Shown here: positions 53,261 through 60,683 of the stretch, piece by piece
Position numbering within the stretch: the stretch's first letter is position 1
Layout of the letters: the number at the start of each line of letters is the position of its first letter
From: Planctomycetota bacterium
GTDB lineage: Bacteria; Planctomycetota; UBA1135; UBA2386
NCBI GenBank assembly: GCA_025459175.1
Contig: JALORC010000018.1
Coordinates: 1-64,000 of the forward strand
Direction of reading: 5' to 3'
DNA: 64,000 nt
The notes under the pieces: model-generated
Told to the model about the DNA's origin: nothing
The model's input: only the letters and a program-made list of their open reading frames with translations
Databases searched by the model: none
Made by a program: the position numbers and the translations under genes

Positions 53261-55276
53261 ATGAACAAGCATTCCCTGCCGCGGCTGGTCGTGGTCGTGG
53301 CCTGGCTGCTGGCACCGCTCGCAGCCCAGGACGCCGAACGGGACACGCACACCGACACCGCCTCGACGCCGCAAGTAAGCCACGAAGCCAAGGGCCAGGG
53401 CTGGTTGCTGCGCCAGTACCAGCTCGGCTGCCTGTCGCACCTCAGCTACCTGCTGGTGGTCGGCGACCGCGCGGTCGTGGTCGATCCGCAGCGCGACGTC
53501 GAACACTACGAAGCCGATGCGAAGGCGCTCGGCGCTCGCATCACCGACGTCTGGCTGACCCACCCACACGCCGACTTCGTCGCCGGCCACACCGAGCTGG
53601 CGCACCGCACCGGGGCGACCATCGCGGTCAGCGCGCTGGCGAAGGCCGGGTTCGCGCACCGCGCGCTGCAGGACGGCGATCGCCTGCAGCTCGGCCCGGT
53701 GACGCTCGAGGCGTGGCTGACGCCGGGCCACACGCCGAACGCGATGACGTTCCTGGTGCACGTGCCGGACGCCGAGCAGAATCCGGCGTTCGCGCTGACC
53801 GGCGACACGCTGTTCGTCGGCAGCATCGGTCGCCCGGACCTGCTCGACGTGCCGCCGGCCGAACTGGCGGCGCAGTCGTTCGCGTCGGTGCAGCGACTGA
53901 AGACGCTGCCCGACAGCACCGTGGTGATGCCGGCCCACGGCGCTGGCTCGCTGTGCGGCGCGCACCTGAGCCCGGACACGACATCGACGATCGGCCGCGA
54001 GAAGGCCACCAACCCGTATCTGCAGATCGCGAGCCGGGCGTCGTTCGTCGCCAACATCATCAGCCACCAGCCGGTTGCCCCGCAGTACTTCGGCTTCAAC
54101 GTCGAGCTGAACCGCAAGGGCCCGCCGCTGGTCGAACGCGGCGGCGCGCTGCCGCCCCTGCTCGACGGCGCGGCGGTGCAGAAGGTGCTCGCCGACGGTG
54201 GCTGGATCGTCGACCTGCGCGAGCAGACCGCCTACGCCGCGGCCCACGTCGAGGGCGCGATCAACGTCGCGCTGCGCGGGCGGCTCGACACCTGGACCGG
54301 CATCGTGGTGCCGTTCGCGGCGGCCGTGGTGCTGGTCGGTGACGATGCCGCGATCGCGGAGGGCACGTTCCGGCTGCGCCGCATCGGCTACGACCACCAG
54401 GTCGGTCGCCTCGGCGCCGAGCCGGCCAGCTGGCGTGCCGCGGGCCTGGCCGTGCGCAGCAGCAAGCTGATCACGCCGCAGCAACTGCACGCCGCGATGC
54501 TGCAGGGCAAAGAGCCGCTGATCATCGACGTGCGCACCGCCGACGAATATGCGGACCTGCGACTCGGCGACGTCGGCAACATCCCGGTCACCGACCACGA
54601 ACGGTTCGCGAAGGTGCTCGGCAAGGACGCCTCGGTCGTCACCGTCTGCAACTCGGCATACCGCTCGAGCATGGCCATCGGCCTGCTCGAACGGCACGGT
54701 TTCCACGACGTCGCGTCGCTCGACGGTGGCCTCGACGCGTGGCTGGCCGCCGGTCTGCCGACGATCGGTCGGCAGGCGACCGGCGCGGTCGTTGCCGCCG
54801 CGGCTTCCGCACCCACACCGGCGCTGGCAATGGCGAGCATCAAGCTGGCGCTGCCGGAGCCGATCGACGCGGCGATGTTGCGCAAGGTGCTGCTCGACCA
54901 ACCCACCGCCTACCAACTGATCGACGTGCGGCCGGCCTGGCAGTTCGCTGAATGGACGCTGCCAGGCGCCGTGAACGTGCCCGCCGACGCGCTGGCCGCC
55001 CACCTCGCGGCGCTGCCCGCCGATGCGCGCATCGTGCTGCTCGATCGCGACGGCTCGCACGCGTTCGCGCTGGCCGGCGCGCTGATGGCGCAGCAACCGC
55101 AGCGCCTGCTGCGCGTGCTGCACGGCGGCCTGATCGCGTTCCATCGCGAACTGCCGCCCGGCGCCGAAGCGACGCTGCCGGTCACGGCCGCACCGGCAGC
55201 GGCCGCGGCTTCCACCAACGCCACCAACCCCGCTCCGACCAAGCCCGCCGCCAAGAAGCGCAGCGCCGGCTGCTGA
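53261..55276 (+). CDS. exported MBL-fold persulfide-dioxygenase-like protein with three rhodanese modules
   Basis: A 671-residue exported protein (signal MNKHSLPRLVVVVAWLLAPLAAQ). MBL domain about residues 40-290: THPHADF (His101, His103, Asp105), PGHTPN (His157), GDTLFVGSIGRPDLLD (Asp182), AHGAGSLCG (His226) and STIGREKATN. This is the ETHE1/CstB/BLH pattern. Three rhodanese-like modules follow. Only the second has a catalytic cysteine (Cys463 in VCNSAYRSS); the first has VGDDAAI and the third LDRDGSHAF in that place. The chain ends KKRSAGC. Homologues oxidise glutathione or protein persulfides. It is the first gene of the operon; its ATG follows the operator directly. Confidence 0.9.
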   Translation: MNKHSLPRLVVVVAWLLAPLAAQDAERDTHTDTASTPQVSHEAKGQGWLLRQYQLGCLSHLSYLLVVGDRAVVVDPQRDVEHYEADAKALGARITDVWLTHPHADFVAGHTELAHRTGATIAVSALAKAGFAHRALQDGDRLQLGPVTLEAWLTPGHTPNAMTFLVHVPDAEQNPAFALTGDTLFVGSIGRPDLLDVPPAELAAQSFASVQRLKTLPDSTVVMPAHGAGSLCGAHLSPDTTSTIGREKATNPYLQIASRASFVANIISHQPVAPQYFGFNVELNRKGPPLVERGGALPPLLDGAAVQKVLADGGWIVDLREQTAYAAAHVEGAINVALRGRLDTWTGIVVPFAAAVVLVGDDAAIAEGTFRLRRIGYDHQVGRLGAEPASWRAAGLAVRSSKLITPQQLHAAMLQGKEPLIIDVRTADEYADLRLGDVGNIPVTDHERFAKVLGKDASVVTVCNSAYRSSMAIGLLERHGFHDVASLDGGLDAWLAAGLPTIGRQATGAVVAAAASAPTPALAMASIKLALPEPIDAAMLRKVLLDQPTAYQLIDVRPAWQFAEWTLPGAVNVPADALAAHLAALPADARIVLLDRDGSHAFALAGALMAQQPQRLLRVLHGGLIAFHRELPPGAEATLPVTAAPAAAAASTNATNPAPTKPAAKKRSAGC

Positions 55277-55284
55277 GGCCCACG

Positions 55285-55794
55285 ATGCAACCACGTCCCT
55301 ACTGGAACCCGTACCTGGCCGGCATCGGTCTCGGCCTGGTGTTGCTGTTCTCCTACCTCGTGCTCGGCACCGGGCTCGGCGCATCGGGCGGCATCACGCG
55401 CATCGCCGCGACCGCCGCCCACACCGTGGCGCCGGCCGCGATCGAACGCAGCGACTACCTCGGCGGCTACTTCGCCGCTGGCAGCCCCCTCGCGCACTAC
55501 CTGGTGCTGATGCTGGTCGGCACGCTGCTCGGCGGCTTCCTGTCGGCGGCCGCCGCCGGTCGCGTGCGCCCCGGCGTCGAACGCGGCCCGACCGCGCACA
55601 TCGGCCTGCGGCTGGTGCTCGCACTGTTCGGCGGCGGCCTCGCCGGCCTCGGCGCCCGCTTCGCGCAGGGCTGCACGTCGGGCCAGGCGCTGTCCGGCGG
55701 CGCGATGCTGCAGACCGGCAGCTTCGTGTTCACCGGCGCCTGCTTCGCCGCCGCGTTCGCGCTCGCCCCGCTGGTCAAGAAGGAGTGGCGATGA
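55285..55794 (+). CDS. YeeE/YedE half-permease, first subunit
   Basis: A 169-residue membrane protein with about four hydrophobic segments. It carries GARFAQGCTSGQALSGGAML, the cysteine-containing family motif of YeeE/YedE sulfur transporters. The N-terminus (PYWNPYLAGIGLGLVLLFSYLVLG) is typical of the first half-subunit. It starts 8 bases after the MBL-rhodanese stop and overlaps the next gene in an ATGA junction. YeeE imports thiosulfate in characterised cases; here it would pass sulfane sulfur to or from the rhodanese partners. Confidence 0.87.
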   Translation: MQPRPYWNPYLAGIGLGLVLLFSYLVLGTGLGASGGITRIAATAAHTVAPAAIERSDYLGGYFAAGSPLAHYLVLMLVGTLLGGFLSAAAAGRVRPGVERGPTAHIGLRLVLALFGGGLAGLGARFAQGCTSGQALSGGAMLQTGSFVFTGACFAAAFALAPLVKKEWR

Positions 55795-56381
55795 ACCTCT
55801 ACCAGAACGGCCAACTCGACGCACCGCTCGGCCTGCTGCTGGCGATGCTGGTCGGCACCGGCTTCGGCTTCTGGCTCGAACGCGCCGGTTTCGGCAGCAG
55901 CCGCAAGCTGACCGCGATCTTCTACCTGCGCGACTTCGCGGTGCTGAAGGTCATGTTCGCGGCGATGGCGACCGCGGCGCTCGGCCTGCAAGCGCTCGCG
56001 GCCCTCGGCCACGTCGACCTCGACGCGCTCTACGTGCCGCCGTCGATCGTGTGGCCACAGGCGCTCGGCGGCCTGATCTTCGGCGCCGGCTTCGTGATCG
56101 GCGGTTGGTGCCCCGGCACGGCGATGGTCGGCCTCGCCAGCGGCAAGCTCGACGCGCTGGTGTTCCTGGTCGGCGCCGGTGCCGGCAGCCTCGCGTTCGC
56201 GGCGATCCAACCGCAGGCGAGCGAACTGCTGCAAGCCGGCACCTGCGCGGTGGGCTCGCTGCCGCAGGCACTCGGCGTGTCGCCGGCACTCGGCGCGCTG
56301 GTGCTGGCCGGCATCGCGCTCGGCGCGTTCGTGTTGGCTGTGCGCGTCGAGAAGTGGATGGCAGCGAGGAACCCCGCATGA
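55791..56381 (+). CDS. YeeE/YedE half-permease, second subunit
   Basis: A 196-residue membrane protein with about five hydrophobic segments. It holds GFWLERAGFGSSRKLTAIFYLRDFAVLKVMF and the second cysteine motif GGWCPGTAMVGLASGKLDAL. Together with the preceding gene it makes a complete YeeE-like unit split in two, as in the PmpA/PmpB and BigR-operon permeases. It begins with an ATGA overlap with the first half and ends with an ATGA overlap with the rhodanese gene, so all are translationally coupled. Confidence 0.88.
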   Translation: MNLYQNGQLDAPLGLLLAMLVGTGFGFWLERAGFGSSRKLTAIFYLRDFAVLKVMFAAMATAALGLQALAALGHVDLDALYVPPSIVWPQALGGLIFGAGFVIGGWCPGTAMVGLASGKLDALVFLVGAGAGSLAFAAIQPQASELLQAGTCAVGSLPQALGVSPALGALVLAGIALGAFVLAVRVEKWMAARNPA

Positions 56382-57829
56382 ACACGATCTCCCCGACCAT
56401 GCCAGCAGCCGCCGTTGGCACACCGTCGTCGACCAGCGCCTGGCTCGGCATCGCGACGATGCTGGCCGCGATCGGTGCAGCACTGCTGGTGGCGCCTGGG
56501 CCGAACCAAGATCGTGCTGCGACGGCCGCCGCGGCATCTTCGTGGCTGCAGCAGATCGAGACCGGCGCCGACCACATCGAAACCGACGAGTTGCTGCACG
56601 AACTGCTGACCGGCTCACCGGGACTGTTGCTGGTCGACGTGCGACCGGCAGACGAATTCGCAGCGTGGCACCTGCCCGGCGCCGTGAACCTCGGCGTGCC
56701 GGAACTCTGCGGGGCCGCCGGTGCGGCGCTGTTCGCGACCTCCCCGCGGCTGGTCGTGCTGTACAGCAACGGGCCGGCCCACCCGGGTCAGGCCTGGGTC
56801 GAGCTGCAGCGGCAAGGGCGCACCAACGTGAAGGTGTTGGCCGGCGGCCTGGACGAGTTCCGCGACCATGTGCTGTGTCCGCCATCGCTGCGCGCCACCG
56901 CGGCGCCGAGCGCCGCTGCCGGTGCCAGCAGCGCGTGGCAACTGCAGCGCGCGTTCCTGCTCGGCGCCGAGGTGGCGCCGGCGGCCTCGGGCTGGGCCAC
57001 GGATCCGGACGCGCTGACGCAGCCGACCATGGTGTCGACCGCGTGGCTCGCAACGCACTCCGGCGAAGTCATCGCGCTCGACACGCGCAGCCGCGCCGAG
57101 TTCGCGGCGCTGCACCTGCCCGGTGCCCACTCGCTGCCACCGAGCGAACTACGACAACGCGCCGGCGATCGCGATCTGCTGCTGCGTCCCGATGCCGAGC
57201 TGGCGGCGACGTTCGGCGCGCTCGGCATCGGCGCCGACACGCCGGTCGTGATCTACGCCGACGACCGACTGCACGACGCGACGTTGGTCGCGGTGGCCAT
57301 GCTGCGCCTTGGCCACCAGCGACTGGCGATCCTCGACGGCGGCATCCGCCGCTGGGCGGCGGAACGACGGCCGTTGCTCGCCAACACGACGCCACCGATC
57401 GCGGTGCCGTATGCGCCGCGTCCAGGTGCCGAGCCGTTCGCCATCAGCACCGACGAACTGGCGGCCGCCGTCGCCGCGAAGGCAACCACCGTGCTCGACG
57501 TTCGCCCGACCCAGCAGTTCACCGGTGCGGTGTCGACCGAAGCACGCCCGGGCCACATCCCCGGCGCGATCAATCGCCCGCTCGCGAACGATCTCACCGC
57601 GGTGGCAACGGGGCGTTCGCTGCGGCCGCGGGCCGAGGTCGCCGCGGCTTATGCCGAGTTCCCGCTCGACGCACAGCTGTCCGTCAGCTGCCGCACCGGT
57701 CACAGCGCCTCGCAGACCTGGTTCGTATTGCGACACCTGCTCGGCTATCAGAACGTGCGTTGGTACAACGGCTCGTGGACCGAGTGGTCCGCGCGCCCGG
57801 AACTGCCGGCCGCGACCGGCGCGCGATGA
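56378..57829 (+). CDS. membrane-anchored triple-rhodanese protein
   Basis: A 483-residue protein. An N-terminal hydrophobic segment (AWLGIATMLAAIGAALLVAPGP, about 21-42) anchors it or is cleaved. Three rhodanese-like domains follow at about 65-175, 200-340 and 360-475, each beginning with LLVDVRPADEF, ALDTRSRAEF or VLDVRPTQQF. Only the third has a catalytic cysteine, Cys438 in SCRTGHSAS; the first has YSNGPAH and the second YADDRLH. The last two together resemble a thiosulfate sulfurtransferase, whose first half is normally inactive. Likely extracytoplasmic. ATGA-coupled to the preceding permease gene. Confidence 0.87.
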   Translation: MNTISPTMPAAAVGTPSSTSAWLGIATMLAAIGAALLVAPGPNQDRAATAAAASSWLQQIETGADHIETDELLHELLTGSPGLLLVDVRPADEFAAWHLPGAVNLGVPELCGAAGAALFATSPRLVVLYSNGPAHPGQAWVELQRQGRTNVKVLAGGLDEFRDHVLCPPSLRATAAPSAAAGASSAWQLQRAFLLGAEVAPAASGWATDPDALTQPTMVSTAWLATHSGEVIALDTRSRAEFAALHLPGAHSLPPSELRQRAGDRDLLLRPDAELAATFGALGIGADTPVVIYADDRLHDATLVAVAMLRLGHQRLAILDGGIRRWAAERRPLLANTTPPIAVPYAPRPGAEPFAISTDELAAAVAAKATTVLDVRPTQQFTGAVSTEARPGHIPGAINRPLANDLTAVATGRSLRPRAEVAAAYAEFPLDAQLSVSCRTGHSASQTWFVLRHLLGYQNVRWYNGSWTEWSARPELPAATGAR

Positions 57830-57833
57830 CACG

Positions 57834-58187
57834 ATGGCCAAACACGAGACGATGTCGGCGGCGATGCTCGAACGGGTCGCGGAGCAGTTCCGCGCGCTCG
57901 GCGAACCGTCGCGGCTGCTGCTGATGAATCTGCTGTTCGACGCCGAACACACGGTCGGCGAGCTGGTCACCGGCTCCGGCCTGTCGCTCGCCAACGTCAG
58001 CAAACACCTCGGCATCCTGCACCAGGCCGGCTGGGTCACGCGGCGCAAGGAAGGCGTGCGGGTCGTCTACGGGCTCGCCGACGAGCGCACGTTCGGACTG
58101 TGCGAGCTGATGTGCGACCGCGTGCGCGAACTGGCCGCGGCGGCGGCGACGGTCGCGGCACCGCCGAAGCGCCGCCCGCGCGGCTGA
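57834..58187 (+). CDS. ArsR/SmtB-family transcriptional regulator
   Basis: A 117-residue winged helix protein: EQFRALGEPSRLLLMNLLFD, then GLSLANVSKHLGILHQAGWVTRRKEGVRVVYGLAD. The last gene of the sulfur operon, four bases after the rhodanese gene's stop. It most likely binds the inverted repeat at 53237-53260 and represses the operon until sulfide or persulfide is sensed, as BigR and SqrR do. Those proteins use a cysteine in the second helix plus one in the last helix. Here the former position is occupied by Met/Asn, and two cysteines lie in the last helix as LCELMC (Cys90, Cys94). The sensing chemistry may differ. Confidence 0.87.
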   Translation: MAKHETMSAAMLERVAEQFRALGEPSRLLLMNLLFDAEHTVGELVTGSGLSLANVSKHLGILHQAGWVTRRKEGVRVVYGLADERTFGLCELMCDRVRELAAAAATVAAPPKRRPRG

Positions 58188-58218
58188 GAAGCACTGGCGC
58201 CGGCCAGCCTCCCCGTGC

Positions 58219-58896
58219 TCAGCTCGGGGCCGAGGCCGAAGTAGCCACCGAGAGGGTGCGCCGCCACGGCCAGAAGTAGAGCGCGTAGACGATCGCGTAG
58301 ACCAAGATGCCATCGAGGCCGGCGAAGTACATCGCGGCGAAGAAGAACAGCAGCAGGTGCATACGGAACACGCTCGCGTAGGGTCCATGGACGTTGGCGG
58401 GACCAGATTCCGACATCGGCGGCCACAGCGAACGCCGTTCGGCGATCGCGGCGGCGATCAGCCACCACCAGCCGTTCCGCACCACCGCGCCGTAGTCAGG
58501 CAGGAACGGGAGGAAGCCCCTGCCGCCACCGCCGGGACCCGCGCTGACGCCGAACATCGAGCCGGCACCGTCGACGCGGACCGGGAAGAAGATGTTCAGG
58601 AACAGCGAGTGCACGAAGTGGAACCCACCGAAGTGCAAGGTGAAGAAGCCGAGCAGAAACAGCTTGGCGACGAAGCCGCCCGCACCTCGTGTGCTCGGGT
58701 CGTCGCGGCCGACGCGGACGATCGCCAGCACCAGCGTCGCGTAACCGATCACCAGACTCGACAACCACAGGCTCCAGACCAGGTCCCGCGTCTGCCAGCC
58801 GAGCCACCAGGCGATGCCGAGGCCGAGGCAGAACCCCGCTGCATCGAGCACGAAGTCGTTCGCCGAAGGGCTGCTGGTCAGCGCTCGCATCCGCAC
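58219..58896 (-). CDS. DUF6498-like polytopic membrane protein
   Basis: A 225-residue protein with about six hydrophobic segments: FVLDAAGFCLGLGIAWWLGW, LWLSSLVIGYATLVLAIV, FLLGFFTLHFGGFHFVHSLFLNI, WWWLIAAAIAE, LLLFFFAAMYFAGLD and LVYAIVYALYFWPW. The histidines in FTLHFGGFHFVHS are notable. The pattern resembles DUF6498 membrane proteins; I am not certain of that name. Function unknown. It is convergent with the sulfur operon, 31 bp from the ArsR stop. Confidence 0.72.
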   Translation of the reverse strand: MRMRALTSSPSANDFVLDAAGFCLGLGIAWWLGWQTRDLVWSLWLSSLVIGYATLVLAIVRVGRDDPSTRGAGGFVAKLFLLGFFTLHFGGFHFVHSLFLNIFFPVRVDGAGSMFGVSAGPGGGGRGFLPFLPDYGAVVRNGWWWLIAAAIAERRSLWPPMSESGPANVHGPYASVFRMHLLLFFFAAMYFAGLDGILVYAIVYALYFWPWRRTLSVATSASAPS

Positions 58897-58921
58897 ATTG
58901 TGCCGCCGCGGTCGGCGCGGA

Positions 58922-59605
58922 TCACTTCGCCAGCGACTCGAGCTCGACCTTGCGGAACTCGCACACCGCCCCTTCCGCCTGCAGCGCGATCTGACCGCGG
59001 TCGGTCGTGCAGTCGGTGCCGGCGTTGACCAGCGTGCCGTTCACCTGGATCGACACCGAACGCCCGCGGCACTCGATCACCATCGTGTTCCACTCGCCGA
59101 GCGGCTTCTCGCTGTCGTCGGTGAGGTTCTTGATCCGGCGCGCGTGCTGCTCGTCGCTGCCCCACTTCTCCTTCGGCCCGCGCCGCGCCTCCATGTCGGG
59201 CACCACGATGTCCTCGCCGATGCACCAGAAGTCGCCGGCGTTGCCGTGGTGCAGCTGGCACTCGAGCGACTGCGGGAACATCCCGTACAGCCGCCGGGGC
59301 TTCGACGCATGGATCAACACGCCGCAGTTGCCGGGCTCGCCCGGCCAGCGCCACTCGACCGTCAGCCGGTAGTCGGCGTACGACGCGTCGGTGATCAGAT
59401 GCCCCTCGGGGCTGCCCTTGCTGATCAGCAGCCCGTCCTTGGCGACGAACGACGGCTCGACCGTCTTGCCGCCGTCGGCGGCCGGCACGTCGACGTGCCA
59501 GCCGCTCAGATCGCGGCCGTTCCACAGCGCGACCTTGGCGGGCGCGCTCGACCCGGTCGAGCAAGCGACCAACAGCGAGAACAGGACGAGCGAGCCGTGC
59601 TTCAT
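58922..59605 (-). CDS. secreted DUF1080 (3-keto-disaccharide hydrolase-like) lipoprotein
   Basis: A 227-residue lipoprotein: the ATG at 59605 begins MKHGSLVLFSLLVACSTG, with a canonical lipobox LVAC. The mature part is a DUF1080 concanavalin-like beta-sandwich: LWNGRDLSGWHV, VAKDGLLISKGSPEGHLIT, YRLTVEWRWPGEPGNCGVLIHA, then PQSLECQLHHGNAGDFW and GEWNTMVIECRGRSVSIQVNG. Family members are common in planctomycetes, and some act on 3-keto-glucosides. The signal peptide and lipidation suggest a periplasmic or surface location. It lies 36 bp upstream of PdxH's stop on the same strand. Confidence 0.9.
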   Translation of the reverse strand: MKHGSLVLFSLLVACSTGSSAPAKVALWNGRDLSGWHVDVPAADGGKTVEPSFVAKDGLLISKGSPEGHLITDASYADYRLTVEWRWPGEPGNCGVLIHASKPRRLYGMFPQSLECQLHHGNAGDFWCIGEDIVVPDMEARRGPKEKWGSDEQHARRIKNLTDDSEKPLGEWNTMVIECRGRSVSIQVNGTLVNAGTDCTTDRGQIALQAEGAVCEFRKVELESLAK

Positions 59606-59641
59606 CCCGCGGACGCTACGCACGGCACGGCACAGCGGCAA

Positions 59642-60289
59642 TCACGGCGCCAGCCGATCCACCGCCCAGCCCACGCCCTCGCGCCGGAACCGGAAGCGAT
59701 CGTGCAGCCGCCCGTCGCGCCCCTGCCAGAACTCGATCGCCGCCGGCACCAGCCGGTAGCCGCCCCAGTGTGCGGGCCGCGGCACCGGGCCGTCGCCGAC
59801 CGTGCGGGCCAGCGCATCGACCCGCCGTTCGAGTTCGTCGCGATCGGCGACCACCCGGCTCTGCGGCGAGGCGGCGCTGCACAGCTGCGCGCGCCGCGGC
59901 CGGCTCTGGAAGTAGGCGTCGGCGACTTCCGGCTCGACCAGCTCGGTGGTGCCGGTGATGCGCACCTGGCGATTGCGCGGCCGCGGCCACCAGAACGTCG
60001 CCGCCGCGCGCGGATTGGCGTCCAGCTGCCCGCCCTTGGCACTGTGCTGGTTGGTGAAGAACGTGAAGCCGCGCGCGTCCAGCGTCTTCAACAGCAGGAT
60101 GCGGCAGTGCGGCTGCCCGTCGGCGTCGACGGTCGCCAGGGCCATGCCGTTCGGTTCGTTGACGCCAGCCGCGGCGGCTTCCTGCAGCCAGCGGCGGAAC
60201 AGATCGAACGGGTCGGGCGGCAGGTCGGTGCGCGCCAGCGGCACGTCGCCGTATTCGACGCGCAGGTGCGAGAAGCCCTCGGTGCTCAT
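59642..60289 (-). CDS. pdxH: pyridoxamine/pyridoxine 5'-phosphate oxidase
   Basis: A 215-residue FMN enzyme making pyridoxal 5'-phosphate. Family blocks: NGMALATVDADGQPHCRILLLKTLD, FTFFTNQHSAKGGQLDANPRAAATFWW, RQVRITGTTELVEPEVADAYFQSRPRRAQLCSAASPQS and the C-terminal WGGYRLVPAAIEFWQGRDGRLHDRFRF and WAVDRLAP. All the usual FMN- and phosphate-contact positions look present. The ATG at 60289 gives the normal family length. No other vitamin B6 genes are adjacent. It may be co-transcribed with the DUF1080 gene. Confidence 0.95.
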   Translation of the reverse strand: MSTEGFSHLRVEYGDVPLARTDLPPDPFDLFRRWLQEAAAAGVNEPNGMALATVDADGQPHCRILLLKTLDARGFTFFTNQHSAKGGQLDANPRAAATFWWPRPRNRQVRITGTTELVEPEVADAYFQSRPRRAQLCSAASPQSRVVADRDELERRVDALARTVGDGPVPRPAHWGGYRLVPAAIEFWQGRDGRLHDRFRFRREGVGWAVDRLAP

Positions 60290-60356
60290 GCCGCCATCGT
60301 AGGGCCGCGTGGCACCGGTTCGCTGCGCCGAGGTCCGTAGGCGAGCCGTTCGTGGC

Positions 60357-60554
60357 TCAGGCGGTGCGGCCCAGCACGAGCCGCAGCCCGCGCAGCGCCT
60401 GCCGCAGCCAGCCCGCGAACGGCTCCGCCGGCTGCTTGCGGCCACCCGGCGACGCCAGCGAGGCGCGGCGCAGCTCGGCGTAGTTGCTGTCGTAGTCGTG
60501 CGCCTCGGGGTAGCCGTCGTCGACGAACTGCCGCACGGGTCGGGGCTGGTGCAT
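60357..60554 (-). CDS. possible small hypothetical protein
   Basis: A 65-residue frame with an ATG start (MHQPRPVRQFVDDGYPEAHD). It is rich in Arg and Leu and has a plausible amphipathic C-terminal helix (PFAGWLRQALRGLRLVLG). No family is recognised and no ribosome site stands out, so it may be noise in GC-rich DNA. It lies upstream of pdxH on the same strand. Confidence 0.4.
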   Translation of the reverse strand: MHQPRPVRQFVDDGYPEAHDYDSNYAELRRASLASPGGRKQPAEPFAGWLRQALRGLRLVLGRTA

Positions 60555-60683
60555 TGCAGGAGCATCCGCGGCCCCGTGAACGCTCCGTGAAGATCGCGAG
60601 AAGCGTTCGTCGGAAGGGCTGTCACGTGCTGGTTGCCACGACCAGGCAACGGGCCAGCGGCGTCGGTTCGCGGCCCGTTGGCC

